Assembly: GCF_018691265.1 (NCBI RefSeq)
Contig: NW_024881313.1
Coordinates: 41,801,897 to 41,865,896 of the forward strand
DNA: 64,000 nt
Source: Tyto alba
Lineage: Eukaryota > Chordata > Aves > Strigiformes > Tytonidae
Direction of reading: 5' to 3'
Part shown: positions 35,831-46,645 of the stretch, piece by piece
How the letters are laid out: each line of letters starts with the position of its first letter
How positions within the stretch are numbered: position 1 is the stretch's first letter
Translations under genes and position numbers: made by a program
The notes under the pieces: model-generated
The model's input: only the letters and a program-made list of their open reading frames with translations
What the model was told of the DNA's origin: nothing
Databases searched by the model: none

Positions 35831-38479
35831 CTAGAGGAAATAAAAGCAGCACAGCCCTGTTGGGCGAGATGCTGGTCCAACACCTGTGTTCAGGACCAGC
35901 TCTGGCTTGCAGGCAGGGCACTACAAGCAAAAGAGCACTCTTCAATGCTGTCCTCCAGCCAAAAGGAAACAAGCACTCAGTATCACTTCTTCCCTCCCAC
36001 CCAGCCAGCCCTACACCATAGCAGCAGGGCTGGGACTGGAGGAGATACGCTCAGTCCCAGTTTTGCTGCCTCCTGTACTCTCTCTAGGAGCATCACATAC
36101 ATCTTGCCTGGCCCACCCTGCTGAGCCAGACTGACCCTGATCAGATGGGGACAAGCATCTGTCACAGCTCCATAGCTCATGAGACTCGCATTGTGAAGTC
36201 CAGGACTGCTCCACACATTGTCACCCGGGGCTGCTTTGCACCAGTCCAGGTTATCTGCATGCTGTTGATCCGTTTGTACCGGTCAGAGACAATGCTAAAT
36301 CCCTCTGTGTCAGTGGGGTGCAGTTAGAAGAGAGTGGAGGTTTTTTCTTGTTTATAAACCATTTTCAAAGGTGTTTTGGTTCTTCTGGTGAGTTATCGGG
36401 GGGTTGTTTAGGTTTTTTTCCTCCTGGTGAAAAATCTCTCCCTTTCAGGTACGGAAGGAAGAAACAATGCAAAAGGAGCTGGACTGACAGGAGAAACAAA
36501 GGGTATTTTCTTACTAGGACTTGGGGACATCATCTTTTCTTGTACAGTAAGGAAGCACTTGAAGAACAGCAGGAAACTTAAAGACAACATAAGTTTTTAG
36601 CAATAAGGAACCTGAAAACTTAAATAAGGAATTCAGAGAACTGTGGAAGAGCCCACCCTGCTTTCCAGAATGACCTTAGCTTTCCACAAGTATACCCTGT
36701 AGTCTCTGCTCATAGTTGTATTTGGTTGTTTTCAAACAGCAGCTGTTCATCCAGTCCTACCAAAAAATCCAGATGGCCACAGTTCAAACTGCCTCACAAT
36801 TTATGATGCAGATTAAATACATGATCTGTGTTTTTATATACTTATTGGCAGGCAGCCAACAGGAGGTTTTGCTTTTTTAGTTGTGTAAGACTGAATACCA
36901 ACTTCCTGCAGGACTCCACAAGAAGGAAAGTATCCCTTTACGATTTGTTAACACCTTGCTGAGAACTGGATAGCTCAGAGAAATCAACCTGCTATTGGGT
37001 GCTCACTCCATAGTTGACATAGAGCTAATTAAAGCCAAAGTGAATATTTCTAAAAATTATAAATGACAAGTCTGTGACATTATCAATCAAGGCTGTGATT
37101 TGGTAAAAGAAGATCTAGTCTTCTTAAATCACTTAGATCACTTATGTTCCAACCTCTTAATTTATTATCAAGCAAGTCTTAGACCAGGCTTCCTTTATTT
37201 TGCCTGGAATTAAATCTAGGTTAAGTGACCCACACCTAATAACACAATCCTTCTTTCCCATAGTGAAAGGTTTCCTCCTTGATCCTTTACTTATGATTTC
37301 CTGCTACTCCAGTATTAGTATTTTTTAATAACTGCCAGCAGACCAGAGAACTTCAGCCATTTTTTCAAAACCCAGTTAAAAGTTATGGACATACTGACCT
37401 TGAAGCAGTTGTCCCATCTTGCTGCTATTTCACAGCTTTTACCTACAAATTAACAAGGAAGTAGGTTGTTTGTTTGTTGTTTTGTTGTCATTGTTTTGTT
37501 TGTTTGTTTGTTTTTAATAACTACTTTTCTAATCAAATAGAAGTTTTAGAAACCTATGGTATTTCTGTAGTTACTGCATACTTCGCAATTCCAACTTTTG
37601 TTGTTGTTGCCCTTTATATGTAGAATCTTGTATTAATTTCTCTACTACCGACAGATGCTTTTAATCTCCTTTATGCCTACAGTCATCAAGTATTTTCTGC
37701 TTACCAACTATGCTACATTTTTGTTACACCACCCTCCAACACCCCAGTTGCAGCTTTCTCTAAACCAGGTTTGATTTTCCATTCAACTTTGAGCTCCCTT
37801 TATCAGCAGGTCCCAATTCTATAAACATCTGAAAAGGTTTTAGAAAAAACATTTTATCTTGCCCCCTGCCTTTTTGAAACTAATTTGACATGAAACTTTA
37901 CTTACAGTTTTCCTCCTTTGAAGCACGACATCATTAACACAAGTTTTCCATCTGCTCATCATGCTTATGACGAGGTCAAGACCTTAATAGCAATGAACTT
38001 CAAAGTCCAGTGGCTAGCTCATCTTTATTAACTGTAAAGGGGAAAGACTACAGGTAGCTCATTTGAGCTACAAAAAGCTGTACTGGAAAACTGCGGAATA
38101 CTTAAGTGCCACGGCAACTTCACCAGTTTGTACCAAGCTTCCAACTGGTACTCCCCCCAGCGAGGCTTCCCTGTGACCTTAAAGAGGAGCACGTGAAAGG
38201 GGAGTCAGTCAGTACGATGTTATAAACCAAGACAGATTTGTGCTCGGTCCTCTGGATCGCTAGCTAAAAAACGACCCAACACTCCTTTGGGCAAGCTAGG
38301 TGCCAGGCTGAAGGTTCCTGAAGCAGCCAGCAGCGTGCCAAGCGCACGCTGCTTCACCTTTCCGAACACCTGCATCCTCCCTGCTCCGGTTCAGACCAGC
38401 AATGTGCAGTCTCCCCTCCCAGGAAACACCCAACCGGTCACTGAAGAATTCGCACACTAAGAGCTCCCATCTCCTCTCG
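35831..38479. other. Intergenic, AT-rich DNA, no gene seen
   Basis: After about 36330 the sequence becomes AT-rich and featureless, with a TTTG/GTTT microsatellite at about 37467-37514. N-terminal IQCA1L exons would be expected here; a few helical-looking minus frames near 36020-36120 are too weak to assign. Confidence 0.4.
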
Positions 38480-39240
38480 CTCCTTAACGAGGCTGGGCCG
38501 CTGGGGACACCTCCCCGAGGAGATCGGTCCTGCCCATCCTTCTCCCTGTGCCCGGGGCCGGGCCCCCCCGTCCGCCGGCAGCCGCGCTGGCTCCGGCAGC
38601 GCCCGCCCCGCCCCGCGGCGGGAAAGGGGGGCGGCTGGGGCCGGAGCGAGGGCCCCTCCGCACCCCCCGGCCCGGCTCCGCGGGGACTGACCGACCGCCC
38701 ACCCCCGCCGCCGCGCAGGGGCGCCCGCTCCCGCGGAGGCCTGGCGCGACGTCGCCGCGGACGCCGAGCGCCCGCTCGCGGCGGGGAAGACGCGTCGTCT
38801 CGCCCCGCGTCCAGGGCCGCGGCGCCGGCGGCCGCCCGGGGCCGAGAGGTCTCGGGGCGCCGGTCCGGGCCCCGAGGCAGACCCCGCCGACGGGCCGGCG
38901 CCCGGCTGGGAACTGCTCCGCGGCGCCAGCTGGGACGAAGCATCGCCCCGCAGGGCCGGCGGGGCATTCGCGAGCAGGGAGCCCCCCGCCCCGCCAACGG
39001 CCCCGGGCCCCGCCAGCGGCCCCGGGCCCCGCCGCGGCCCCGGTGGCTCAGCGCCCAGGCGCCGACCGCGTCCGGGAGACCGCCCAGGGAAACCCGCCCC
39101 CCCCCCCCCCCCCCCGCCGGCCGCGGCTCCTCCGCCACCGGGGCCACCGCACCGTCCCCACGGCGACGGCGAACGCCCGCTGCCCGCCCCTCGGCGGCAC
39201 CACGACAGACGGAGCGCCGTCAATGCGGTGGGATTTTATT
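38480..39240. promoter_or_regulatory. CpG island abutting the 3' end of the H2B gene
   Basis: About 760 bases of very CpG-rich sequence, including a run of 19 C (39097-39115), end exactly at the H2B poly(A) signal. The H2B promoter is 1.1 kb away and TATA-type, so this island is not explained by H2B. By position it could be the old promoter of the IQCA1L remnant to its left. Open frames up to about 350 codons here look compositional. Confidence 0.65.
39235..39240 (-). terminator. H2B.K poly(A) signal
   Basis: Minus-strand AATAAA begins 14 bases after the H2B stop codon. No replication-type histone stem-loop is present, so the mRNA should be polyadenylated with a very short 3' UTR. Confidence 0.8.
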
Positions 39241-39254
39241 GGGGACCGGGCCGG

Positions 39255-40316
39255 TCACTTGCTGCTGGTGTACTTGGTGACAGCCTTGGTGCCCTCGGAG
39301 ATGGCGTGCTTGGCCAGCTCGCCAGGCAGCAGGAGCCTCACGGCTGTCTGCACCTCGCGGCTGGTGATGGTGGAGCGGTGGTTGTACTGGGCCAGGCGCG
39401 AGGCCTCCGAGGCCAGCCGCTCAAAGATATCATTGACGAAGGAGTTCATGATGCTCATGGCCTTGGAGGAGATGCCGGTGTCCGGGTGCACCTGCCAGAT
39501 GATAATCAAGCACTGTCTCACACACCCATCACTCTGGGGGGAGCCAGAGCCCCAGCGCACCCAGAAAAATGGGAGCACCCTTCGCACCCCACACAAGGTG
39601 CTCTAACACCAAAAGGACCCACAGTTGCCAGCACAAAGGTCTGCAGTTGTGTGCCACTTGCATTAGACTAAATTGATGGCCCCATGCTACTACAGGGGCT
39701 TTGGGACTGCACTGGCAGGAGTCTCTGCACAGTCCCCTATGGAAAACGAGCCTGTAAGGGGTGGAAATGCCCACATGCTTGAAGTCCTGCCTACAGGCTC
39801 ATGCAGATGACAAGCCTAAACAACTCATGGCCCCCTCTCAAAATTCTCATCTCAACAGAAATTAACAGAAATATTTCAATACTTACCTCAGAGGGCCAAC
39901 AGCAGCTTTTCTTGCCCTCGACTTCAACACAATTATTCCTTTAGACCAAGCCCTGCACTAGATCTGATTCTTTGTAGGAAACCCTTTCTGATCTAGATCC
40001 AATTCTTAACTCCTACCCCAAGAATCCCCTCACACACAAACTTTTGAGACCCATCTGGGCTCTCCTGAGCCCACTCATTCTTTTTTCCATCTCACCAATA
40101 AACAGGTTTGCCTTCCTTTATAAGGTCAACACGCAGTAGGCAGAGGTAACTTTACGTACGAAGCAGTTTATAGCAGAAAAAGAAACGCTTACTCACCTGC
40201 TTCAGTACTTTGTAGATATAGACTGAATAGGTTTCCTTTCTCTTTGGTTTCTTCTTAGACATCCTATCCCCAGAAGTGGGAACATAACCACGCTTCTTCC
40301 CAGCTTCTACACTCAT
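39255..40316 (-). CDS. H2BK1: Histone H2B variant H2B.K, two exons
   Basis: Core histone variant that pairs with H2A in nucleosomes. Exon 1 is 40197-40316 (ATG 40316) and exon 2 is 39255-39491 (stop TGA 39257-39255). The 705-base intron has GTGAGT and GGCAG boundaries, phase 0, and splits the histone-fold helix 1 at KVLKQ|VHPD. The product is 118 residues. Its fold is close to canonical H2B but has substitutions such as AMSIMN for AMGIMN, LASEAS for IAGEAS, AQYNHR for AHYNKR and a TSSK end. The tail is divergent and short ([20 protein letters not shown]). The ubiquitylation-site context AVTKYTS is kept. Intron, poly(A) signal and position downstream of ABCF2 match vertebrate H2B.K, described as a female-germline variant. 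An in-frame upstream ATG at 40355 is rejected because it lies at the predicted transcription start. Confidence 0.93.
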
Positions 40317-40373
40317 CTCAAGCACCCACAGAACAAGCTCCAACAGAGCAACCATGAGATGCCATGGACCTGG

Positions 40374-40380
40374 TTATATA
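40374..40380 (-). promoter_or_regulatory. TATA box of H2B.K
   Basis: Minus-strand TATATAA ends 57 bases upstream of the ATG at 40316. It predicts a start near 40350 and a leader of roughly 30-35 bases, favouring the MSVEAG start. Confidence 0.65.
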
Positions 40381-40803
40381 GCAAAGGCAGCAGTACCTCA
40401 CCTGCCTCAGGTGCAGCCCACAAGGAGCAGGAAAAATACACATCTGTGACTGATGATTCCACTTTGCACTAAATGAAGGACAGCTGGCCTGAGAGGAGCT
40501 TGGAGTAACTGAGTCAATTAAACTTTCAGACCTGAGAAAAACTTTGAGGGTAACATGGGCAAAGAGGTGGGCAAGAGCTGTAGAGTTTCATTCACATAGG
40601 GCAGAAGTGCTAGAGAAGAGCTATTCCCAGATCCATCCAGGGTTTTGGTGAAAGGAGGGTTCCTGCTTTGGTGGAAGGGTGTTGGAGTACTTGAGGTATT
40701 GCTTCCAGAATCAAATGGGTAGAACACTTCTGTGCTATGGAACAGATAATGCAGTCAGTGGAGACTCAGTAACTGGAGGGAACATTGGTCTAGTGTTTGA
40801 ATC

Positions 40804-41871
40804 TGTTCTGGGTTGAGTGAGTGGTGGAGTTTTTTGGTGGCAGGGGAGGGGGCTATCGGGGCGGCCCCCTGTGAGAAGCTTCTCGAAGCTCCCCCAGCTC
40901 CACGTCAGCTCCACTTCTGTTTGGGAAATTGAGCCAATCGGCTGCGCCTCTGCAATAACGTATTTAAGAAGGGACGTGGTGACGGGCAGTGGGACTGGTG
41001 AGGAGGAGTTGCTGCAGCTGCGTGAACACCAAGGTCAGTGGGGGAACGGAGGAAGAAAGGAGGAGGGAGGTGTGCCGGAGCAGAGACCCCCCCTGTATCC
41101 TGTGGGGAGACGGCAGGGTGGCCCCCCCCTGCCACCCATGTTGATCTACGGTGAAGCAGACATTGATTTGTGGCCTATTGCTCCTGCTTGGAATAATCAA
41201 GGTGCTGTGCACAAAGGACGGGGTCTCATGGGAAAAGGCAGCCCCGCTGCTGTAATTCAGTGCTGGGAGGATTGCAGCATGCGGGGGAGTCCCACGCCGG
41301 AGCAGCTCGGGAAGGGCTGCAGCCGTGGGAGGGAATCCAGTCGGAGGAAGTTAGTGACCCATGACGGAGCAGTGTGGGGAACGCTGCGGCCCGTGGGAGG
41401 GACTCATGTCAGAGAAAGTTTGTGGAGGACTGTCCCCTGTGAGAGGGGGACCACGATGGAGCAGGGGGGAACAAGTTTCGGACACTCCCCTCACCGAGGA
41501 TAAGGGAAGTGGCAGCACTGCCTGCACCCCCCATTCCCTGTCCCTGCGCCGCTGGGGGAGGAGGTAGAGATATCGGGAGCAGAGCTGAGCCTGGGAAGAA
41601 GGGAGGGGTGGGGGGAAGGTGTTCTCAAGATGTGGCAATGCTTCTCACTGTCCTGCTCTGTTATGTTGTTAGTGTCTGTAATAAATGTATGTTCTTTTTT
41701 TCTTCCCCTAACGAGTCTGCCTTTTGCTCGTGACCATAAAGGGGATTTTTCCCCATCCCAGTCCTATCTTGAACCCCAAGCCTGGCTCTCTGTCCCTTCT
41801 CATTGCCGGAGGGGAAGAGAGAGAGAGCTGCTGCATTGTGGTTGGCTGCCAACCAGGCCTAAACCACAACA
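40804..41871 (+). mobile_element. Avian endogenous retrovirus solo LTR (ERVL-like)
   Basis: About 1.07 kb from TGTTCTGGGTTGAG to CCTAAACCACAACA. It has a CCAAT box (about 40933), a TATA-like TATTTAAG (40961-40968) and AATAAA (41680-41685), so it is in plus orientation. Internal wording (GGAGCAG/GGGAGGGACTCATG units, CCCATTCCCTGTCC, GCCGCTGGGGGAGGAGG) resembles known bird ERVL-type LTRs. No target-site duplication was recognised and no viral coding region flanks it. Confidence 0.7.
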
Positions 41872-42701
41872 CCATGCATTGACAAAGAACAGCACAGAGC
41901 TTCCCCCTCTGATGTACATTCCATCCACCCACTGATTTACAGAGCTGTAAATAGCTGAAGTCTTTGTGCTAGGCAAAACTGTTCACTGTGACTAGAACCA
42001 TTTTACCTTTTCCACTGGTCATAGCACACAAAGAGTCTCTCATGCTAAAGGAGCTGTTAGCCCTGGTATCTCTCCACAGCAGCAGCTGTGTCTGTCCCTG
42101 GCAGTTATACACACACAGCTTGCTTTTCTGACAAAATGTTTAGTTAGAAGGAAGCCCTTTGATGGACAAGGAGTAGTGACTGGTCAGTCAGCATTAAACA
42201 CAGGGAGCCATTATACAGCAAGGGCAGAGGCTCATCCACTGAGTAGTATAGTCAAATTTGAACTCCCAGATTTGGGGAATTGCCTTCTGCTCCCCTCCCT
42301 AGATTGCATGTGTTAGCAGCTGTCCATTCTGGAAGCTGGGTGCTGGGCTTGACTCATCCTTGTGCTATTTTTGTAGTGTATGGATCAACTCACAGCACAA
42401 AGACAAGGGAATCCCACAACCCTGCACTTGATGTAATATCTGACACTTCTGGCTGTGGCTGTGTTGGAGCCAACTTCACTTTTAGACTACAGGCAAGAGT
42501 AATGGTGTAGAGGCTTTAGGCCACTTCTTTCACAGAAGTGACCATCCTGTTGCAAATACCTTAATAAAACAGTTTGAATCCCAGAATATTATTTTGATTT
42601 TAGTTTAAAAGTATGATTTTGATTTAACATGAAGCTACAGTAGCTATGAGAATATAAAGTACGCTAAGGCCTTTAGGATTAAGCAACTAGTATGCTGGGG
42701 C

Positions 42702-43313
42702 TGTGTGCCTTGAACACTATAAATCGTTATGGACTCTGAATTAACACAATAGGTACTGGTTATGGATCTTGACTTGAAACAATAGGTACCAGAAGAAACT
42801 GGTTTGGTTGGGAAGATCGGCCAAAGGAGAGATAAGCATTAGCCAAAGTTAAAATGAGCATGCGCAAGGATGGAGTTCAATCAGCCGACACAGTGAGGAA
42901 GACTATTGATGAGCACCAGAGGACCCCCGTCCAATAGAACCACACATGCGTTAGAGACATTTGCATATGATAATTCCCAGGAAATAACATGAATATGCTA
43001 ATCATTGCCCTCCCCCCAGTCTATTTAAATCAATCAGTAAAGATGACCAATGATTTCTGTAAAATAGGAATATAGGTAAGGTGAGGTAACTGAAAGCCAA
43101 TCATTATTAAGGTCAACTTAAAATTTATTAATTTTGTTGATCTTATGTAACTATAACTCTGCTGAAAAAGTGTATGAATATGTTGTGCTTTGTACCTGTC
43201 GGCGAACATGTCTTTGGCATAGTTATCCCCCATGTTCCCCAGCGCTGGAATAAAGAAGTGCCGGTTTATCTGCTGGGTGTAGATAAGTTCTTTCGCGATT
43301 GCGACCGCTAACA
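42702..43313 (+). mobile_element. Second endogenous retrovirus LTR (ERVK-like)
   Basis: Begins near TGTGTGCCTTGAACAC and ends CGACCGCTAACA. It has TATTTAAAT (about 43021), AATAAAG (43249-43254) and a U5-like tail TTCTTTCGCGATTGCGACCG, as in avian ERVK-type LTRs. The 5' edge is uncertain and no target-site duplication is evident. No internal viral genes are present. Confidence 0.6.
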
Positions 43314-45326
43314 ATCCTAGCAGCTAAGGAGCAATTCTTATAATTTATCTAGATGTCATTTTGCTTTTGAGCATGACCAGAAAAGCCCTAGCTGAAACAG
43401 TTCAAAATGCCACTGTCTCAGCTAGAGGGTGTCTCTCACCAAAATCCAGGACATATGCCTGCCACAGCTGCTTTAGTTCAGTCTAACAGTCACCACAGAG
43501 CAGGTTTAAATCAAGGCTGAAACATCAGAATGATAAAGCATGTATATATATATTTCCTTTTACAAGTCCTGGCCTACTGTGACCTCTAGTACAGTTACAG
43601 CTACTTTTGCTTTGAACATGTACCTGTAGTCCTTGTTTGCTAAATCAGAGAACTGTCTGTAACGAAGAAGTTCCTCTCATTTCACAGCAGCAGACAGCTA
43701 ACACAGCTCTCCTCTATGTTATATCAACTACAAGAATTCTCCAACTACTATGATGCTGGCTGTCACCCCAGGGTTCCCATGACCCTCAGGATTTGCCATT
43801 CCCAAAGAACACAGTGTAAGATTATATCCTGCATTTATTATTGCCACCCCGGTTCTCAACTACATAGATCTGAAAGGTAGTGATAAGAGTTGTTGCCAAA
43901 TTTTTGCTAAGAATAAGGAAGAGCAGAATGAACAGCTCTAGCCTCAGGCAAGACTTCTTGACCTCACCCTTCCCACAGCTGCTTTGCAACCCTTTCCAAC
44001 TCACCAACATCTTTTTAGAACCTAGAGAGCAAAATGAACACACACGCAGTCATCTATTCTTGCTTCAAATTTTGTGACACATCAGCTTCTACAGTAATTA
44101 CTTATCTGTGGGTTGCTTTTACTCTGTCACTGTCTGTCCATTAACTTCTGAATACTACACTGTGAGACACTCATTTAAGTGACTTTTCAATGCAATCTAG
44201 GCTTTTCTGCAGAGCTAACTTGAGCAGCATTCATACTAATCTGTATTATTGTCTCAAAGACTACTTGTTTTCCCCCCTCTCAGATCAGTGTTAAAAACAC
44301 TGAAAAACCTGAATGTTCTGCACTATCTACTGGAAACAGCTCCGCTTGTAACGTTTGTCTCATGGATGATACACAATGCTTCTATAGCAGCAGTCACAAC
44401 TCGGATGCTTCCTTTGTAGAAAAAACAAGAAAATACTCAAAATGTCAGACCACAGAGGGTTGGTATCTGATACAGTAGTGCAAGAGAGTACAGCTACTAT
44501 ATATTTGTTCTATTCTTCAATTTGCCTGTCAACATGTAGCGTTGGAACAGGTTACTGGGTTACATGAACCTTTCACACGACCAGTGCAGCCAATCTCATG
44601 CGTCACAGAATTAAAATGGTAAGTCACAATCATAAGAAGCTATTTGGTTTGATTTGTTACCCGTTTCTTTAGTACTTCTAAATTGTTTTAAAAATACATG
44701 AAAAACTTATTTTATTCCAGCTTCTGTGGCACAGGGTGAGGTTTAAACACCAACTTTTCTAAAATGTTATTAAGAACAAAAATAAATGTTGAAGTAACTT
44801 TAGTTGATTAGTCTTTAGTTAAACCTGCAAAGAAGAAATAACTAATTCATAGTTCAAAAATCCTAAATTATTGAGTCTCATTATTAGACCCACACAATTC
44901 AAGGTGAAGGAAAAAGCATACATGTAAGCCACTCTGTTGTAGAGAACATACACTGGTATTTTATAGATCTACATTCTGTCTCTAACTTCCAACCTTCAAA
45001 ACCCTTTCAAGTTGTATCTGTCAACAACAAAAAGAAGCATGCATGGCTTGCTCCCCCTTTTGTCACTAACTGGAAAACCCACTGCTCACTCTGTGGATTA
45101 CCAGAGCTTTCCCAGATGTGAGGACCCTGTCTCCAGAGCTCAGTACTCAACACTTCGTGTATCCCACACGTTCTGGTCACAGCTTTGGTAGCACTGAAGA
45201 ACTGAACCTTCACCCCAGAAGAAAGGGCTCTGCAGCCTTACTGAGAGCTCAGCACTAAGCGATTTGTCCCCACATGTCCCAGTAGCTACTGTGGCTCACA
45301 AAAGAAGACGAGACTGTTCTTCCCTC
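43314..45326. other. Intergenic DNA downstream of ABCF2, no gene seen
   Basis: AT-rich sequence with only short unsupported frames. Between the two LTRs (41872-42701) there is likewise nothing recognisable. Confidence 0.5.
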
Positions 45327-45332
45327 TTTATT
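45327..45332 (-). terminator. ABCF2 poly(A) signal
   Basis: Minus-strand AATAAA about 460 bases past the ABCF2 stop codon. H2B.K lies about 5 kb further on in the same orientation, so readthrough transcripts are conceivable. Confidence 0.6.
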
Positions 45333-45788
45333 GACTGTCGGTTTCTCAGGCAGATCTGTTAATTACACTGTTAAATAATAGTTAAAAACAAACCAAGACC
45401 AGAGGAGTTTGAAGTAAAGTATCTAAACTGAAGCAGAAATTGGGAAGGAAGAGGCAGGAGAAGCTGGGCTGGGGTCTCCACGTCTGTATCATTGCAGCTC
45501 AGACACCCTAACTGCCACTGCCATGACCCCAGACCATTAGATTCCAAGGCCTGGCTCAGATGGGACATCATCTAAATATGGAAACGGTTGCCCAAACGTA
45601 GCCAGATCAGGAGAGAAGAGATCTGTCCAGACACAGAGGTGCAAGGCAAGTCAAGGGGAAGCAGTATTGCAGCAATCCTAGAACACAGCCAGAGATAGCA
45701 GCAGAGTCCCATTCCAGTCGGCAGATGGGCGAGTCACACTGGCCACTGTCAGTCTCCAGAGAGAGCACCTGACCGACTGCTTGACAGC

Positions 45789-46613
45789 TCATACATTGTG
45801 GGTCTTTTTGGTGAGCTGTGGATCCTCATCCACCAGCTTTGACTTGAGATGCTCCTTGTAGGCGAGGATGTCACCTTGCCACTTTGTGATTGTCTGCTTC
45901 TCACAGACCCAGATCTCCTGCGCCACCTGAAAGCAAGCGTACAAGGAGGACAAGGAGAAGTTCACACTGTAACATTTTATAGTTTTACCAAAATTGTAAA
46001 ATTAACCAAAATCTAGTCTCTGACATCTGGCAAGAAAAGAGTTAGTAACTTTCACACTTCCAACTCCCGAAGAAAAATATCTGCAGTGAAATATCTTACC
46101 TGGTGTCTCCTGCATAATTTATACAAGATTTTAGAACTAAAAATACTTGACCCCTCAGTGTGGCTCTTTTTGTTCATGGACTAAGAAGGAAAGCCTTTCC
46201 TGCTAAACTGAGAATTGAAAAAAACCCCCAAAACAGTTCTTGACCTGAACTACTTGGACATAACACACTGAAAAATTAAATTATACCTGAACTTGCAGAC
46301 AAAGCTACAGCTTATAAATCAGCACTTGACATTTGTGTATACATGGTGCAATTTTATTCACCTGTGCAGACTGAGTGATAAAAAAAAACGGTGCTACAAC
46401 TACTCCAGTATCATTTAAGAAAAAAAAAAAAATGTAGTTAAGACCTTCACAGTGTGTCATGATTTCTGTTTAACTTATTCTTCACTTCTAGGGTTTTTTT
46501 GGGTTTGGTTTGTTGGGGGGTTTGTTTGTTTTGATTATTTGGTTGGTTGTTTTGTTTGTTTGTTGTTTTTTTATTTTTGTTTTGGTGTGTTGTTTTTTGG
46601 GGGGAGTTTTCTT

Positions 46614-46645
<32 letters not shown>

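Noticed and set aside
36020..36300. Helical-looking minus frames (KMYVMLLERVQEAAKLG and others) as IQCA1L N-terminal exons
   Set aside because: Only vague resemblance to the RSLLDGVMGRLLELK segment and no clean splice borders. Too weak to annotate.
38296..39606. Open frames up to 352 codons over the CpG island next to H2B.K
   Set aside because: Low-complexity Pro/Arg composition, present in several frames at once, and overlapping the real H2B exon on the other strand.
40317..40355. Upstream in-frame ATG extending H2B.K by 13 residues
   Set aside because: It lies at or before the start predicted by the TATA box at 40374-40380, and the added hydrophobic residues are unlike any H2B tail.
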